A stretch of DNA of 64,000 nt from JAGXQV01 sp964527565 (GTDB lineage Bacteria > Pseudomonadota > Gammaproteobacteria > Burkholderiales > Sulfuricellaceae), in NCBI GenBank assembly GCA_964527565.1, contig CAZGOY010000003.1, forward strand, positions 1 through 64,000. The letters are read 5' to 3'. Each line of letters opens with the position of its first letter. The stretch's first letter is position 1. Shown one piece after another: positions 8,663-16,966 of this stretch. Below the pieces are notes generated by a model that saw nothing but the letters and a program-made list of their open reading frames with translations, ran no database searches and was not told where the DNA came from. The position numbers and the translations under genes are program-made.

Positions 8663-8768
8663 GAGCGGGCTTGCCCGCGAGCTCTTGGTTTCAGCAGCGG
8701 AAAAGTCAAAATCTCGCGGCCAAGGCCGCTCCTACGAGCGGTTGTAGAAATTCACGAAATGTTTGGGC
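8627..8768. repeat. REPIN-like element (copy A)
   Basis: A 142-base element. The left end is CCTGGATATTTCAT and the right end a degenerate counterpart (ACGAAATGTTTGGG). Inside are two inverted REP cores, GTAGGAGCGGGCTTGCCCGCGAG and CTCGCGGCCAAGGCCGCTCCTAC, separated by an AAAAGTCAAAAT spacer. Other copies are at 15353-15490, 17160-17300 and 55829-55935. The core resembles the REP sequences of Pseudomonas that are moved by RAYT transposases; no RAYT gene is present in this window. Confidence 0.85.
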
Positions 8769-8772
8769 CAAG

Positions 8773-8814
8773 TTTGCGTATTCCTACAGCAAAACCCGCT
8801 CGATGCCGCCGTTG
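8773..8814. repeat. 42-base repeat, copy B, at the end of the FAD oxidoreductase gene
   Basis: This is the functional copy: on the minus strand it holds the last codons and the TAG stop (8784-8786) of the oxidoreductase. It matches 8306-8347 at 40 of 42 positions, in direct orientation. Confidence 0.85.
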
Positions 8815-11800
8815 TTGGCCTGCGCGATGTAATCCTCCATCCAGGCATCGCCCAGCAGGGCGCGCGCCATTTCCACCACGATATAGTCGGCTTCGACCGG
8901 CGCATCGTCGCGGTAGCGGTGCAGCCCTTGCAGACAGGAGGGGCAGGAAGTGAGCAGCTTGATCTTGCCGTCCGCACCCACTCCGCTGGCCGCGACGTTG
9001 GCCAGGATTTCCTCCTGCTTGCGGAAGCGCACCTGGGTGGAAATATCGGGGCGCGTCACCGCCAGCGTGCCGGATTCGCCGCAGCAGCGGTCGGACAGCG
9101 TGACGCCGCCACCCAGCAGATCGTTGGCGACCTTGAGCGGCGCGTAGCTCTTGATCGGGGTATGGCAGGGGTCGTGGTACAGGTACTGTTTCCCCGGCGG
9201 CAGCTTGTAGCCCTTCTCCATCAGGTATTCGTGGATGTCAAGCAGGCGGCAGCCGGAAAAAATCTGTTCGAACTGGTATTTCAGCAACTGGTCCATGCAA
9301 GTGCCGCACGACACGATGACGGTCTTGATGTCGAGATAGTTCAGAGTGTTGGCGATACGGTGGAACAGCACGCGGTTCTGCGTGGTGATGCTGTGTCCGC
9401 GGCTTTCATAACCGGCGGCGGTCTGCGGATAGCCGCAGCACAGATAGCCGGGCGGCAGCACCGTCTGCGCGCCGGCGTGGTACAGCATGGCCTGGGTGGC
9501 CAGCCCCACCTGGCTGAACAGGCGTTCCGAACCGCAGCCGGGGAAGTAAAACACCGCGTCGCTCTCCTCGCCGGCCTTCGCCGGGTCGCGGATCACCGGC
9601 ACGATGGCGGCATCCTCCAGGCCGAGCAGGGCGCGCGAGGTTTTTTTCGGCAGGCTGCCGGGCATCGGTTTGTTGAGGAAATGGATCACCTGCTCCCGGA
9701 GCGGCGCGCGTCCCACCGTGGCCGGCGGATTTTGCGTTTGCCCCCTGAGCAGGCCGAAGCGGCGGGCGAACTGGTAGCCCAGGTTCTGCGCGCGGTAACC
9801 CCAGCTTATCATCACCTGGCGCAGCGCCTTGATGGCGTCGGCATCGGTGACGCCGAGAAACAGCATGGAGGCGGCGGAACCCGGATTGAACTTGCGCTTG
9901 CCCAGCTGGCGCAGGAAATTGCGCATGGCGATGGAAACATCGCCAAAATCGATGTCTACCGGGCACGGCTTGAGACACTTGTGGCACACCGTGCAATGGT
10001 CGGCGACATCGTTGTATTCGTCGAAGTGTTGCAGGGAAATGCCGCGCCGCGTCTGCTCCTCGTAGAGAAATGCCTCGATCAGCAGCGAGGTGGCGAGTAT
10101 CTTGTTGCGCGGCGAATACAGCAGATTGGCGCGCGGCACGTGGGTGCTGCACACCGGCTTGCATTTGCCGCAGCGCAGGCAGTCCTTGATCATGGTGGCG
10201 ATGTGCCCGATCTCGCTCTGCTCCATAATCAGGCTTTCCACCCCCAGCAGGTTGAAGCTCGGCGTATAGGCGTTGGACAGGTCGGCGCCCGGCAGCAGCT
10301 TGCCGCGATTGAAATGGCCGTGCGGATCGACCTTGGCCTTGTAGGCGGCAAAAGTCTCGATGACCGCCGGGTCGAGGAATTCCAGCTTGGTGATGCCGAT
10401 GCCGTGCTCGCCCGAAATCACCCCGCCCAGTCCGGTTGCCAGGCGCATGATGCGCGCCACGGCCTGGTGGGCGGAATGCAGCATGTCGTAATCGTCGGAG
10501 TTGACCGGGATGTTGGTGTGCACGTTGCCGTCGCCGGCATGCATGTGCAGGGCGACGAACACGCGGCTTTTCAGCACTTGGGCATGGATGGCATCGCAGC
10601 GGTCGAGCACCGGCAGGTATTCGCGCCCGCTGAAAATGGCGTGCAGCTCGTCGCGCACCTCACGCTTCCAGGAAACCCGCAGGGTGTGATCCTGCAGGGC
10701 ATGGAAAACCGTGGCGGCATCCTGCACGGCGAGGGCGGATGCCGCGATCTGGCGCGCCCATTCGGGGTTTTGCGCCGGAATGCCGGGATCAGTGAGCGGC
10801 GTGTCGAGATGGCCCAGCAGCCAACCCCATTTTTCGCGCATCTGCGCCAGCAGCACCAAAGCGCGTTCACGCCGGGAAACCAGCAGCGCCTCGTCGATCA
10901 TGCCCTTTTCGTCGCGCAGCAGCGGCAGTTCGCCGCGCAGAAAATCCTCCAGCGCATCGAACAGTTTGAGCTTGTTGGCAATCGACAGCTCGATGTTGAT
11001 GCGCTCGATGCCGTCGCAATAGTCGCCCATGCGCGGCAAGGGGATCACCACGTCTTCGTTGACCTTGAAGGCGTTGGTGTGGGCGGAGATGGCGGCGGTG
11101 CGCGAGCGGTCGAGCCAGAATTTCTTGCGCGCTTCGGCGGAAACCGCGATGAAGCCCTCGCCGCCGCGGGCATTGGCGAGCCGCACCACGTGGGAAGCGG
11201 CCTCGCCCACAGCCGCCTCGTCATCGCTGGCGATGTCCGCCAGCAACACCATTTTCGGACGCTCCGCGCGCTTGGCCTTGGTCGCGTAGCCGACTGCCCG
11301 CACATAACGCTCGTCGAGATGCTCCAGCCCGGCCAGCGCGGTCAGGGGATGCGCATCCAGATAATCCTTGATCTCGACGATGGCCGGCACCGCCTTGTGT
11401 ACCTGACCGAAAAATTCCAGGCACACGGTGCGCGTGTGTTGCGGCATGCGATGCAGGATGAAGCGCGCCGAGGTGATGATGCCGTCGCATCCTTCCTTCT
11501 GCACGCCGGGCAGACCGGAGAGGAATTTGTCGGTAACGTCCTTGCCCAGCCCCGCTTTGCGGAAATGCGCACCGGGGATTTCAAGAATTTCCTCGGATTG
11601 CTTCGTCTTGCCGTCGGGCGCGAAACGCTCGATGCGAAAGCGCGCGATTTCGACGTCGTGGATCTTGCCCAGGTTGTGGTCGAGACGGGTCACTTCCAGC
11701 CAGTCGGCGTCCGGCGTCACCATGCGCCAGGAAGCCAGGTTGTCGAGCGCGGTACCCCACAGCACGGCCTTCTTGCCGCCCGCGTTCATGGCGATGTTTC

Positions 11801-12620
11801 CGCCGATGCAGGAGGCATCCGCCGAGGTGGGATCAACCGCGAACACGCAAGCGGCGGCCTCCGCCGCTTCCATCACGCGCCGCGTCACTACGCCGACGCC
11901 GCAATAAATGGTTGGCACCGCCGTGTCCAGGCCGGGCAGTTTGCATAGCTCCATGCCGCCATGCCGGTCCAGTTTTTCCGTGTTGATGACGGCGGACAGC
12001 TTGGTCAGGGGAATCGCACCGCCGGTATAACCGGTGCCGCCGCCGCGCGGAATCAGGGTCAGCCCCAGCTCGATGCAGGCCCCGACCAGCGCCGCGATTT
12101 CGCCCTCCGTATCTGGAAAGAGCACGACAAAGGGATATTCGACACGCCAGTCGGTGGCATCGGTGACGTGCGAAACACGGGAAAGACCATCGAAGCGGAT
12201 GTTGTCGCGGCGCGTGTGCGGCAACAGCTTTTTCAGCACTTGGCGGCGCAATTGGCCGGCATGCTCGAATTCGGCGGCGAATTCATCGACAGCGCGGTGC
12301 GCGGCATCGAGCAGTTGCTTGACCAGCGGGTTGTCCTGGCGGCGCGCCTCGACGGCGCGCAAACGATGGCGCAAGGCCTCGATCAGCGCTTCGCGGCGTT
12401 TGCCATTGGCGAGCAGATCATCTTGCAGATAGGGGTTGCGCGTCACCACCCAGATGTCGCCCAGCACCTCGAACAGCATGCGCGCCGAGCGCCCGGTGCG
12501 GCGTTCCGCACGCAAGCGGTTGACCACTTCCCACGCCTCTTTGCCCAGCAGCCGGATGATGATCTCGCGGTCGGAAAATGAGGTGTAGTTGTAGGGGATT
12601 TCCCGCAGGCGTGCAGTCAT
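8784..12620 (-). CDS. DUF3683 / FAD-linked / Fe-S oxidoreductase (GlcD-GlcF-like fusion)
   Basis: Very large protein of 1,278 residues joining parts that are separate in glycolate oxidase or D-lactate dehydrogenase. In order: N-terminal DUF3683 (REIPYNYTSFSDREIIIRLL), a PCMH-type FAD-binding domain (IPRGGGTGYTGGAIPL), the FAD-oxidase C domain (HMHAGDGNVHTNIPVN), two 4Fe-4S motifs (CLRCGKCKPVC and CTVCHKCLKPCP), then two CCG domains (GCGSERLF..CCGYPQ and CCGESGTLAV). It probably oxidises a 2-hydroxy acid and passes electrons to quinones. The substrate is not known. Start ATG 12620 is preferred over 12647 because it gives the conserved N-terminus. The end is duplicated at 8306. Confidence 0.88.
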   Translation of the reverse strand: MTARLREIPYNYTSFSDREIIIRLLGKEAWEVVNRLRAERRTGRSARMLFEVLGDIWVVTRNPYLQDDLLANGKRREALIEALRHRLRAVEARRQDNPLVKQLLDAAHRAVDEFAAEFEHAGQLRRQVLKKLLPHTRRDNIRFDGLSRVSHVTDATDWRVEYPFVVLFPDTEGEIAALVGACIELGLTLIPRGGGTGYTGGAIPLTKLSAVINTEKLDRHGGMELCKLPGLDTAVPTIYCGVGVVTRRVMEAAEAAACVFAVDPTSADASCIGGNIAMNAGGKKAVLWGTALDNLASWRMVTPDADWLEVTRLDHNLGKIHDVEIARFRIERFAPDGKTKQSEEILEIPGAHFRKAGLGKDVTDKFLSGLPGVQKEGCDGIITSARFILHRMPQHTRTVCLEFFGQVHKAVPAIVEIKDYLDAHPLTALAGLEHLDERYVRAVGYATKAKRAERPKMVLLADIASDDEAAVGEAASHVVRLANARGGEGFIAVSAEARKKFWLDRSRTAAISAHTNAFKVNEDVVIPLPRMGDYCDGIERINIELSIANKLKLFDALEDFLRGELPLLRDEKGMIDEALLVSRRERALVLLAQMREKWGWLLGHLDTPLTDPGIPAQNPEWARQIAASALAVQDAATVFHALQDHTLRVSWKREVRDELHAIFSGREYLPVLDRCDAIHAQVLKSRVFVALHMHAGDGNVHTNIPVNSDDYDMLHSAHQAVARIMRLATGLGGVISGEHGIGITKLEFLDPAVIETFAAYKAKVDPHGHFNRGKLLPGADLSNAYTPSFNLLGVESLIMEQSEIGHIATMIKDCLRCGKCKPVCSTHVPRANLLYSPRNKILATSLLIEAFLYEEQTRRGISLQHFDEYNDVADHCTVCHKCLKPCPVDIDFGDVSIAMRNFLRQLGKRKFNPGSAASMLFLGVTDADAIKALRQVMISWGYRAQNLGYQFARRFGLLRGQTQNPPATVGRAPLREQVIHFLNKPMPGSLPKKTSRALLGLEDAAIVPVIRDPAKAGEESDAVFYFPGCGSERLFSQVGLATQAMLYHAGAQTVLPPGYLCCGYPQTAAGYESRGHSITTQNRVLFHRIANTLNYLDIKTVIVSCGTCMDQLLKYQFEQIFSGCRLLDIHEYLMEKGYKLPPGKQYLYHDPCHTPIKSYAPLKVANDLLGGGVTLSDRCCGESGTLAVTRPDISTQVRFRKQEEILANVAASGVGADGKIKLLTSCPSCLQGLHRYRDDAPVEADYIVVEMARALLGDAWMEDYIAQANNGGIERVLL

Positions 12621-12783
12621 GGGGCGGCGTTCCGGTAAAAGCACCATTCTATCTTATAGCGGACTGGGTAAGATATGCCGGGATGCTTCGATGCCATGCG
12701 GCGCAACGCATAATAAATCCTAGTCAAAATGACTACAAATTGCCGTTGAACCGTTGGCGGATTCGGTTAAAGTTGGCAGCGAC

Positions 12784-13407
12784 ATGAAAAACAATACATT
12801 TTACAATCTTTGGCTGCTCAGCATTTTCCAGAGAAAACACCTTCCCATGCTCCAGACTCTGCTGGACTACAGCATTGCCATCGAAGTGGGTTTCCACCAG
12901 AAAAATGGTGGCCCGCTGACCCTGAAGCAACTGTTTCTTCTCAATCTCGCCCCTTCCTCCACCGTGCAAAGACGCCTCAACCGGCTGATCAAGCTCGACA
13001 TCGTCAACAAGGTCACCAACCCGGCGGACCGGCGCATGATCGAATTGAAAATCACGCCCAGCGCGGAGCGCCTGTTGGCCAAATATGCCCAATGGATCGA
13101 ACAGGCGGAAGCCCCCGGCAAAAATGCTGCCCACAAACCCATTCCCACTATTCCGCCCATGAGGGAAGGAGACCGTCAGATCATGTTCAACCTGATTTCC
13201 ATGCGCCCCGATGAACGCGCCTGCGGGACCTGCGCCCACTGGGAGGGCGCGCGAGCGCTTCAGTCCGGCGTGTTCCGTTTTGTCAGGGATAGCGACGGGA
13301 TTTGCCGGATGCTGGCAAATGAGGGCGCCAGCATTCTGAAAGCACTTACCCCCGCGACCCAGGCGAGTGGTTGTGAGCGCTGGCAGTCGGCAAGCCAGTC
13401 CGTGTAG
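12784..13407 (+). CDS. MarR-like winged-helix protein with C-terminal cysteine cluster
   Basis: Protein of 207 residues. Residues about 20-105 look like a MarR-type winged helix: helix-turn-helix LTLKQLFLLNLAPSSTVQRR and wing ending in NPADRRMIELKIT. The C-terminal third contains four cysteines, C147, C150 (CGTCAHWEG), C174 and C197, a spacing suited to Zn or an Fe-S cluster. It may therefore be a metal- or redox-responsive regulator. An upstream TTG at 12754 is open, but the ATG at 12784 is chosen. It is divergent from the FAD oxidoreductase, with 163 bases between, and could regulate it; that is inference. Confidence 0.65.
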   Translation: MKNNTFYNLWLLSIFQRKHLPMLQTLLDYSIAIEVGFHQKNGGPLTLKQLFLLNLAPSSTVQRRLNRLIKLDIVNKVTNPADRRMIELKITPSAERLLAKYAQWIEQAEAPGKNAAHKPIPTIPPMREGDRQIMFNLISMRPDERACGTCAHWEGARALQSGVFRFVRDSDGICRMLANEGASILKALTPATQASGCERWQSASQSV

Positions 13408-13467
13408 GCGGATGCTCGCGGTGCCGGGTTGCCCATAGCCGGAATCAATGGGCGGGCAGGTCGTGGA

Positions 13468-13719
13468 TTACCCGGAATACGGCATCAAGCGAATCAACGC
13501 CAGCAACAGTGTGATTTGACCGGCGGCGATGCCCAGCATCCATTTGATGAGGTCGGTTTTTAGTTCGGCCACTTTCAATTCCAGGTCGGCTTTTGTCACC
13601 AGTCGTTCGTTCACCAGGTCGGCCATGGTCTCGGCCTGAACTTCCGCCTGCTCTTCCGTAAAACCGACTGCCTTGAGTTTCTTGACGTATGCGTGCGTAT
13701 CGAGAATTGCGGCACTCAT
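13468..13719 (-). CDS. DUF1640 family coiled-coil membrane protein
   Basis: Small protein of 83 residues. A short N-terminal region (AILDTHAYVKKLKAVGFTEEQAE) leads into a charged coiled coil (TKADLELKVAELKTDL) and a single C-terminal hydrophobic segment (LGIAAGQITLLLALIRLM). This is the layout of DUF1640/CCDC90-like proteins, which in bacteria often sit near TA or phage-derived genes. The function is unknown. It precedes nothing obvious and lies 50 bases downstream of a DUF2283 gene on the same strand. Confidence 0.7.
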   Translation of the reverse strand: MSAAILDTHAYVKKLKAVGFTEEQAEVQAETMADLVNERLVTKADLELKVAELKTDLIKWMLGIAAGQITLLLALIRLMPYSG

Positions 13720-13769
13720 GATGAATTCCTCCAGAATTGAATTTCAGACAGGAGCTGCTTCGTATTTTT

Positions 13770-13967
13770 TCAGGCGGCAATTTGTTCAAAGGAAAATCGC
13801 GGGATTTCGGCGCGCTCGCGTGCGTGTTCAAGAGTCATGCCGCAAATTTCTCCGTCTGCATCCAAGTCAAGGAGGATGTTTTCATCCAGGTCCTTGCTTT
13901 CGCTTACCACGACTTGCCTGAATTCTATATAAAGTGTGTCGGTATCCTGAAAATATTTGATTTTCAT
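13770..13967 (-). CDS. DUF2283 family protein
   Basis: Protein of 65 residues with the DUF2283 pattern: MKIKYFQDTDTLYIEF strand, the VSESKDLDENILLDLDADG turn, and a following GMTLEHARER helix. Proteins of this family are small beta-sheet proteins of unknown role that often occur with DUF4258 or other small toxin-like genes. The partner here, if any, would be the neighbouring DUF1640 gene. It has its own ATG; no strong ribosome site is visible. Confidence 0.75.
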   Translation of the reverse strand: MKIKYFQDTDTLYIEFRQVVVSESKDLDENILLDLDADGEICGMTLEHARERAEIPRFSFEQIAA

Positions 13968-14035
13968 GGCATGAATCCCCGGTCGAGAGAAAATACTGCG
14001 TGAATATCATGCGGCCAGTGTAACAAAATTTCAGG

Positions 14036-14067
14036 CAATAAAAACGGGCACCCGAAGGTGCCCGTTT
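14036..14067 (-). terminator. rho-independent terminator of the porin gene
   Basis: Stem AAACGGGCACC / GGTGCCCGTTT with a four-base loop at 14042-14067, followed on the minus strand by a T-rich run (TTTTTATT). It lies 40 bases after the porin stop. Confidence 0.9.
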
Positions 14068-14106
14068 CAAGCTCTGCATCCAAACCCGGACAAGCCGGGC
14101 GGGGAA

Positions 14107-15156
14107 TTAGAAGCTGTGCTTCATGCCGATGGAGATCACGGAAGGATCTTCGCCAGCAGCAACAGTGGTGTAAGCGCCGCCAGCGCGCACGCCACCCAGG
14201 CGATACATGCCACCTGCTTCGTTGTTCAGCTTGCTGTACAGGGCGTAAGCAGCAGTACGCTTGGAGAAGTTGTAATCTGCACCCAAGGTGTACTGCTTGG
14301 CGGAGGTGTTAGCAGCGCTGTCACCGTCGTTGGCGCGACCGAGGGCGCCCTTGACGACCACGTTGCCCATGGTGTGAGCGGCAGTCAACATGTAGGCGGT
14401 GCGGTCACCGGCAACTGCGCCGCTATTGTCGGACAGCTTTTCCCACACCAAACCCACTTGGGTGGCGCCCATCTTGTAACCCAGGCCCAACTTGGTACCA
14501 CGGGTGTCGGCGGCAGCGCTGTCTTGGCGCTCATGCGACAGGGAAGCGAACAGCGGACCATTGTCATACATGGCCATGTAGGACCAGGCCTTCGGGTTTT
14601 CGATCGCGCCATTGCCGGCTTCGTTCAGCATGGAAGTGGCGATGGCGGCGTGGAAGCCGCTGAAGGTCGGGGTGATGTAAGCCAGAACGTTGCCCAGACG
14701 CAGGTCGCGCACGTTGGTGCCGTTGGCGCTGCCGACGAGGGTGGTGTAGTTACCCATGGAGTCACCGAACACGTTCAGCTTGTTGGTGCCCAGCTTGTAG
14801 GGGGTGTCATGGTTGCCGGCCAGGAAAGTACCCATCGACTTGCTGCTCAGGCCGATGAAGGTGTTGCGGGTGTTCCAGCCACTCGTTGCGCCAGCCTGAT
14901 TGTCGATGGCAACTTGGTTTTCAACTTGCCAGATGGCGGACAGGCCGTTGCCCAGATCTTCCGCGCCCTTGAAGCCGACGAAGGAAGAGTTGGAGGACAC
15001 GCGGTTCAGCTTGTCGTTACCGCTGGTGCTGGTATTGACGTAGTCATAGGAACCTTCGATCTTGCCGTAGATCACGACGTTGCCGGAATCAGCGTTGGCA
15101 ACCATCGGGGCCGCGAAGGCGGCAGCAACTGCAAAAGCCATAAGCTTCTTGTTCAT
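14107..15156 (-). CDS. general porin (Gram-negative type)
   Basis: Outer-membrane trimeric beta-barrel porin of 349 residues. A signal peptide MNKKLMAFAVAAAFAAPMVA is followed by NADSGNVVIYGKIEGSYDYV, the first strand typical of betaproteobacterial porins. Further barrel markers are SSNSSFVGFKGAEDLGNGLS and the closing ISIGMKHSF with terminal Phe, the signal for the BAM complex. ATG 15156 has a strong AAGGAG site; the longer frame to 15249 lacks one. It is flanked by a good terminator and a long upstream region with a palindromic operator candidate. Confidence 0.95.
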   Translation of the reverse strand: MNKKLMAFAVAAAFAAPMVANADSGNVVIYGKIEGSYDYVNTSTSGNDKLNRVSSNSSFVGFKGAEDLGNGLSAIWQVENQVAIDNQAGATSGWNTRNTFIGLSSKSMGTFLAGNHDTPYKLGTNKLNVFGDSMGNYTTLVGSANGTNVRDLRLGNVLAYITPTFSGFHAAIATSMLNEAGNGAIENPKAWSYMAMYDNGPLFASLSHERQDSAAADTRGTKLGLGYKMGATQVGLVWEKLSDNSGAVAGDRTAYMLTAAHTMGNVVVKGALGRANDGDSAANTSAKQYTLGADYNFSKRTAAYALYSKLNNEAGGMYRLGGVRAGGAYTTVAAGEDPSVISIGMKHSF

Positions 15157-15277
15157 ACTGAAATTCTCCTTTGAGTTAATTTGAGTTTTGGGACCAGCCA
15201 GCCTGCCCAAACAACTCCTCCGATTGAGAAGTTGCTTGAATTGTGCCAAACAGTCAAAGCATGTCGCAAGGGTTTTC

Positions 15278-15293
15278 AGTGATTGGCATCACT
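15278..15293. promoter_or_regulatory. 16-base perfect palindrome upstream of the porin
   Basis: AGTGAT-TGGC-ATCACT is a perfect 6-4-6 inverted repeat about 120 bases before the porin start. The layout resembles sites for CRP/FNR-family regulators (half-site xTGAT-N4-ATCAx), but the outer bases differ from the canonical FNR box, so the regulator is not identified. Confidence 0.5.
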
Positions 15294-15352
15294 TGCGGAG
15301 AAGATTTTGTTGTTTTTTTGCAACGTTGTTTTCGTGCGAGTGCCAATGTAAG

Positions 15353-15490
15353 CCGATCATTTCATAAATACGCCGCCTCGCCGGTAGGAGGGGGCTTGCC
15401 CCCGAGCTTTTCCGTACAGCAGCGAAAAAGTTAAAACCTCGGGGGCAAGCCCCCTCCCACGGGGTTGGGTGGCATTCTTGAAATATCCGG
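15353..15490. repeat. REPIN-like element (copy B)
   Basis: A 138-base copy with ends CCGATCATTTCAT and TTGAAATATCCGG. The inner inverted REP cores are GTAGGAGGGGGCTTGCCCCC and GGGGGCAAGCCCCCTCCCAC, separated by AAAAAGTTAAAA. It lies between the porin and the AbrB/PIN module. The gap 15157-15552 otherwise holds only the porin promoter region. Confidence 0.88.
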
Positions 15491-15552
15491 GGTAAGATTT
15501 CCGCAGTAAGAATTTTTTCCTATTGATACGCTCAATTACAGGAGCTAGGCAG

Positions 15553-15786
15553 ATGCGCATCACCAGCAAGGGACAAGTCACCATCCCCATCGAACTCCGG
15601 CGCCAGGCGGGGTTTCTGCCGAACACCGAGGTGGAATTCGTGTTGAGCGGCGACCGGGTTTTTCTGAGGAGATCGGATGACCAGAAAGGGCGCGGACGCA
15701 AGCTGGTGGAGCGCATGCGTTCCGCCAAACCCTCCATTGGTTTGACCACCGATGAAATCATGGCTCTGACACGAGGCGATGATTGA
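15553..15786 (+). CDS. AbrB/MazE-type antitoxin
   Basis: Antitoxin of 77 residues with the swapped-hairpin AbrB fold: MRITSKGQVTIPIELRRQAG followed by the strand TEVEFVLSGDRVFLRR. The C-terminal half (GLTTDEIMALTRGDD) would contact the toxin. The ATG at 15553 follows a GGAG site; an upstream in-frame ATG at 15523 is less likely. The stop shares a base with the next ATG (TGATG). It presumably binds its own promoter. Confidence 0.9.
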   Translation: MRITSKGQVTIPIELRRQAGFLPNTEVEFVLSGDRVFLRRSDDQKGRGRKLVERMRSAKPSIGLTTDEIMALTRGDD

Positions 15787-16199
15787 TGTCCCATATCCTG
15801 GTGGATAGCAATGTCATTCTTGACGTGGTCAAGCATGATTCCATCTGGAGCGCATGGTCGCAGGCGCAGCTCGAATCCTGTGCGGAAAACGGCGTGCTGG
15901 TCATCAACACGATCATCTACTCGGAAGTTTCCATCGGCTTCGACGCCATCGAGGAAGTTGAGCGAGCCATTCCTCCCGATGCCTTTGACTATGCAGCGAT
16001 CCCCAGGGAAGCCGCTTTCCTGGCCGGGAAATGCTTCCTGAAATATCGCAGGGGTGGCGGCATGCGCCGTTCGCCATTGCCGGATTTTTTTATCGGCGCA
16101 CACGCCGCCGTGAGCAGCATGACACTCCTGACGCGCGATGCAAAACGCTACCAGACTTATTTCCCCGCCCTGGCGTTAATCTGTCCCGATCAACACTGA
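15786..16199 (+). CDS. vapC: PIN-domain toxin
   Basis: PIN-domain ribonuclease of 137 residues. The first acidic residue is in HILVDSNVILDVV, the second in TIIYSEVSIGFD (E), and the third in SPLPDFFIGAHAA; a terminal acidic residue is in LLTRDAKRYQTYFP. All four are present, so it looks functional. It is translationally coupled to the AbrB-type antitoxin (TGATG overlap). A MITE begins only nine bases after its stop. Confidence 0.9.
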   Translation: MSHILVDSNVILDVVKHDSIWSAWSQAQLESCAENGVLVINTIIYSEVSIGFDAIEEVERAIPPDAFDYAAIPREAAFLAGKCFLKYRRGGGMRRSPLPDFFIGAHAAVSSMTLLTRDAKRYQTYFPALALICPDQH

Positions 16200-16207
16200 T
16201 TCCCGGC

Positions 16208-16456
16208 TAATTCTACTTTGTCAGATCACCAAACCCACTGATTTAGCAGGTTCCTTCCCCCCACGGGGGAAGGTCAGGATGGGGGCGAGATAATCATTCA
16301 ACCAGTTGATTTATCTCACCCCCACCCCAGCCCTCCCCCACAGGGGGAGGGAGCTAAAACCACCGCCATGGCGGGCTGAAGGCCGCGCACCCCCAGCCCT
16401 CCCCCACAGGGGGAGGGAGCTAAAACCCAATGTCGAGGTAATCTGACAAAGTAGAA
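16208..16456. mobile_element. MITE with TTCTACTTTGTCAGAT ends (copy 1)
   Basis: A 249-base non-coding element. The left end is TAATTCTACTTTGTCAGAT (16208-16226) and the right end ATCTGACAAAGTAGAA (16441-16456), an exact inverted repeat. The inside is made of GC-rich stems (CCTTCCCCCCACGGGGGAAGG; two copies of CCTCCCCCACAGGGGGAGGGAGCTAAAA). No coding capacity is seen, so a transposase must act in trans. The gap 16200-16552 contains nothing else. Confidence 0.85.
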
Positions 16457-16552
16457 CAAAAACAGCCCGTAGGTCGGGGTGAACTTGCGAACCCCAACGC
16501 GCCAAGCGTTATCGCTCGCCATAATCGTCCGCATCTTCAACCTCTACCCGGC

Positions 16553-16954
16553 TTAGTCCGCCCTAACCTCGGCCAGCAGGTCAGGATGACGGTCAAGTAC
16601 CTTGAGCAGTTTTACCAGCGCCAGAGGGGGCCGGGTTTTGCCGTTCTCGTAACGGGAAAAGGCATTGATGCCTCCCCCAAAAATCTCTGCGGCTTCCTTC
16701 TGGTCGAGATGTAACTTTTTGCGGACGCTGGTAATAAACTCCGGTTGAACAAAAGCCGCGTTCACTTGCTTGTTGAATTCCTTGACCAGCAGTCCATAAC
16801 GTTCCGCTTCGGTCATGTCCAGCACCACTTCCGCGCAGGCGGGGCAATAGGCGCCGCTCACCGCCGGGATGAGGGTCGCTTCACCCTTGTAGGAGTAGGG
16901 AATGTCGCGGGTGTCATGCACCAATTCAGCCGCGCCACAGACGGGACATTTCAT
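16553..16954 (-). CDS. mqsA: orphan MqsA-type antitoxin
   Basis: Antitoxin of 133 residues. The N-terminal zinc-binding half has two CxxC motifs (CPVCGA at residues 3-6 and CPAC at about 37-40). The C-terminal half is an Xre-like DNA-binding domain (HLDQKEAAEIFGGGINAFSRYE NGK region). MqsA normally neutralises the MqsR ribonuclease encoded immediately upstream. Here no mqsR is present: a TTAA-flanked MITE begins 13 bases before the start codon, touching the ribosome site (AAGGAG). The gene is thus boxed in between two copies of one MITE family. Its original promoter may be lost. Confidence 0.88.
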   Translation of the reverse strand: MKCPVCGAAELVHDTRDIPYSYKGEATLIPAVSGAYCPACAEVVLDMTEAERYGLLVKEFNKQVNAAFVQPEFITSVRKKLHLDQKEAAEIFGGGINAFSRYENGKTRPPLALVKLLKVLDRHPDLLAEVRAD

Positions 16955-16966
16955 GCTTATAGCTCC

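Noticed and set aside
8763..11948. Long plus-strand open frame of about 1,060 codons opposite the FAD/Fe-S oxidoreductase
   Set aside because: It is a shadow of the high-GC minus-strand gene, which has recognisable domains throughout; the plus frame gives low-complexity His/Gln/Ala-rich sequence.
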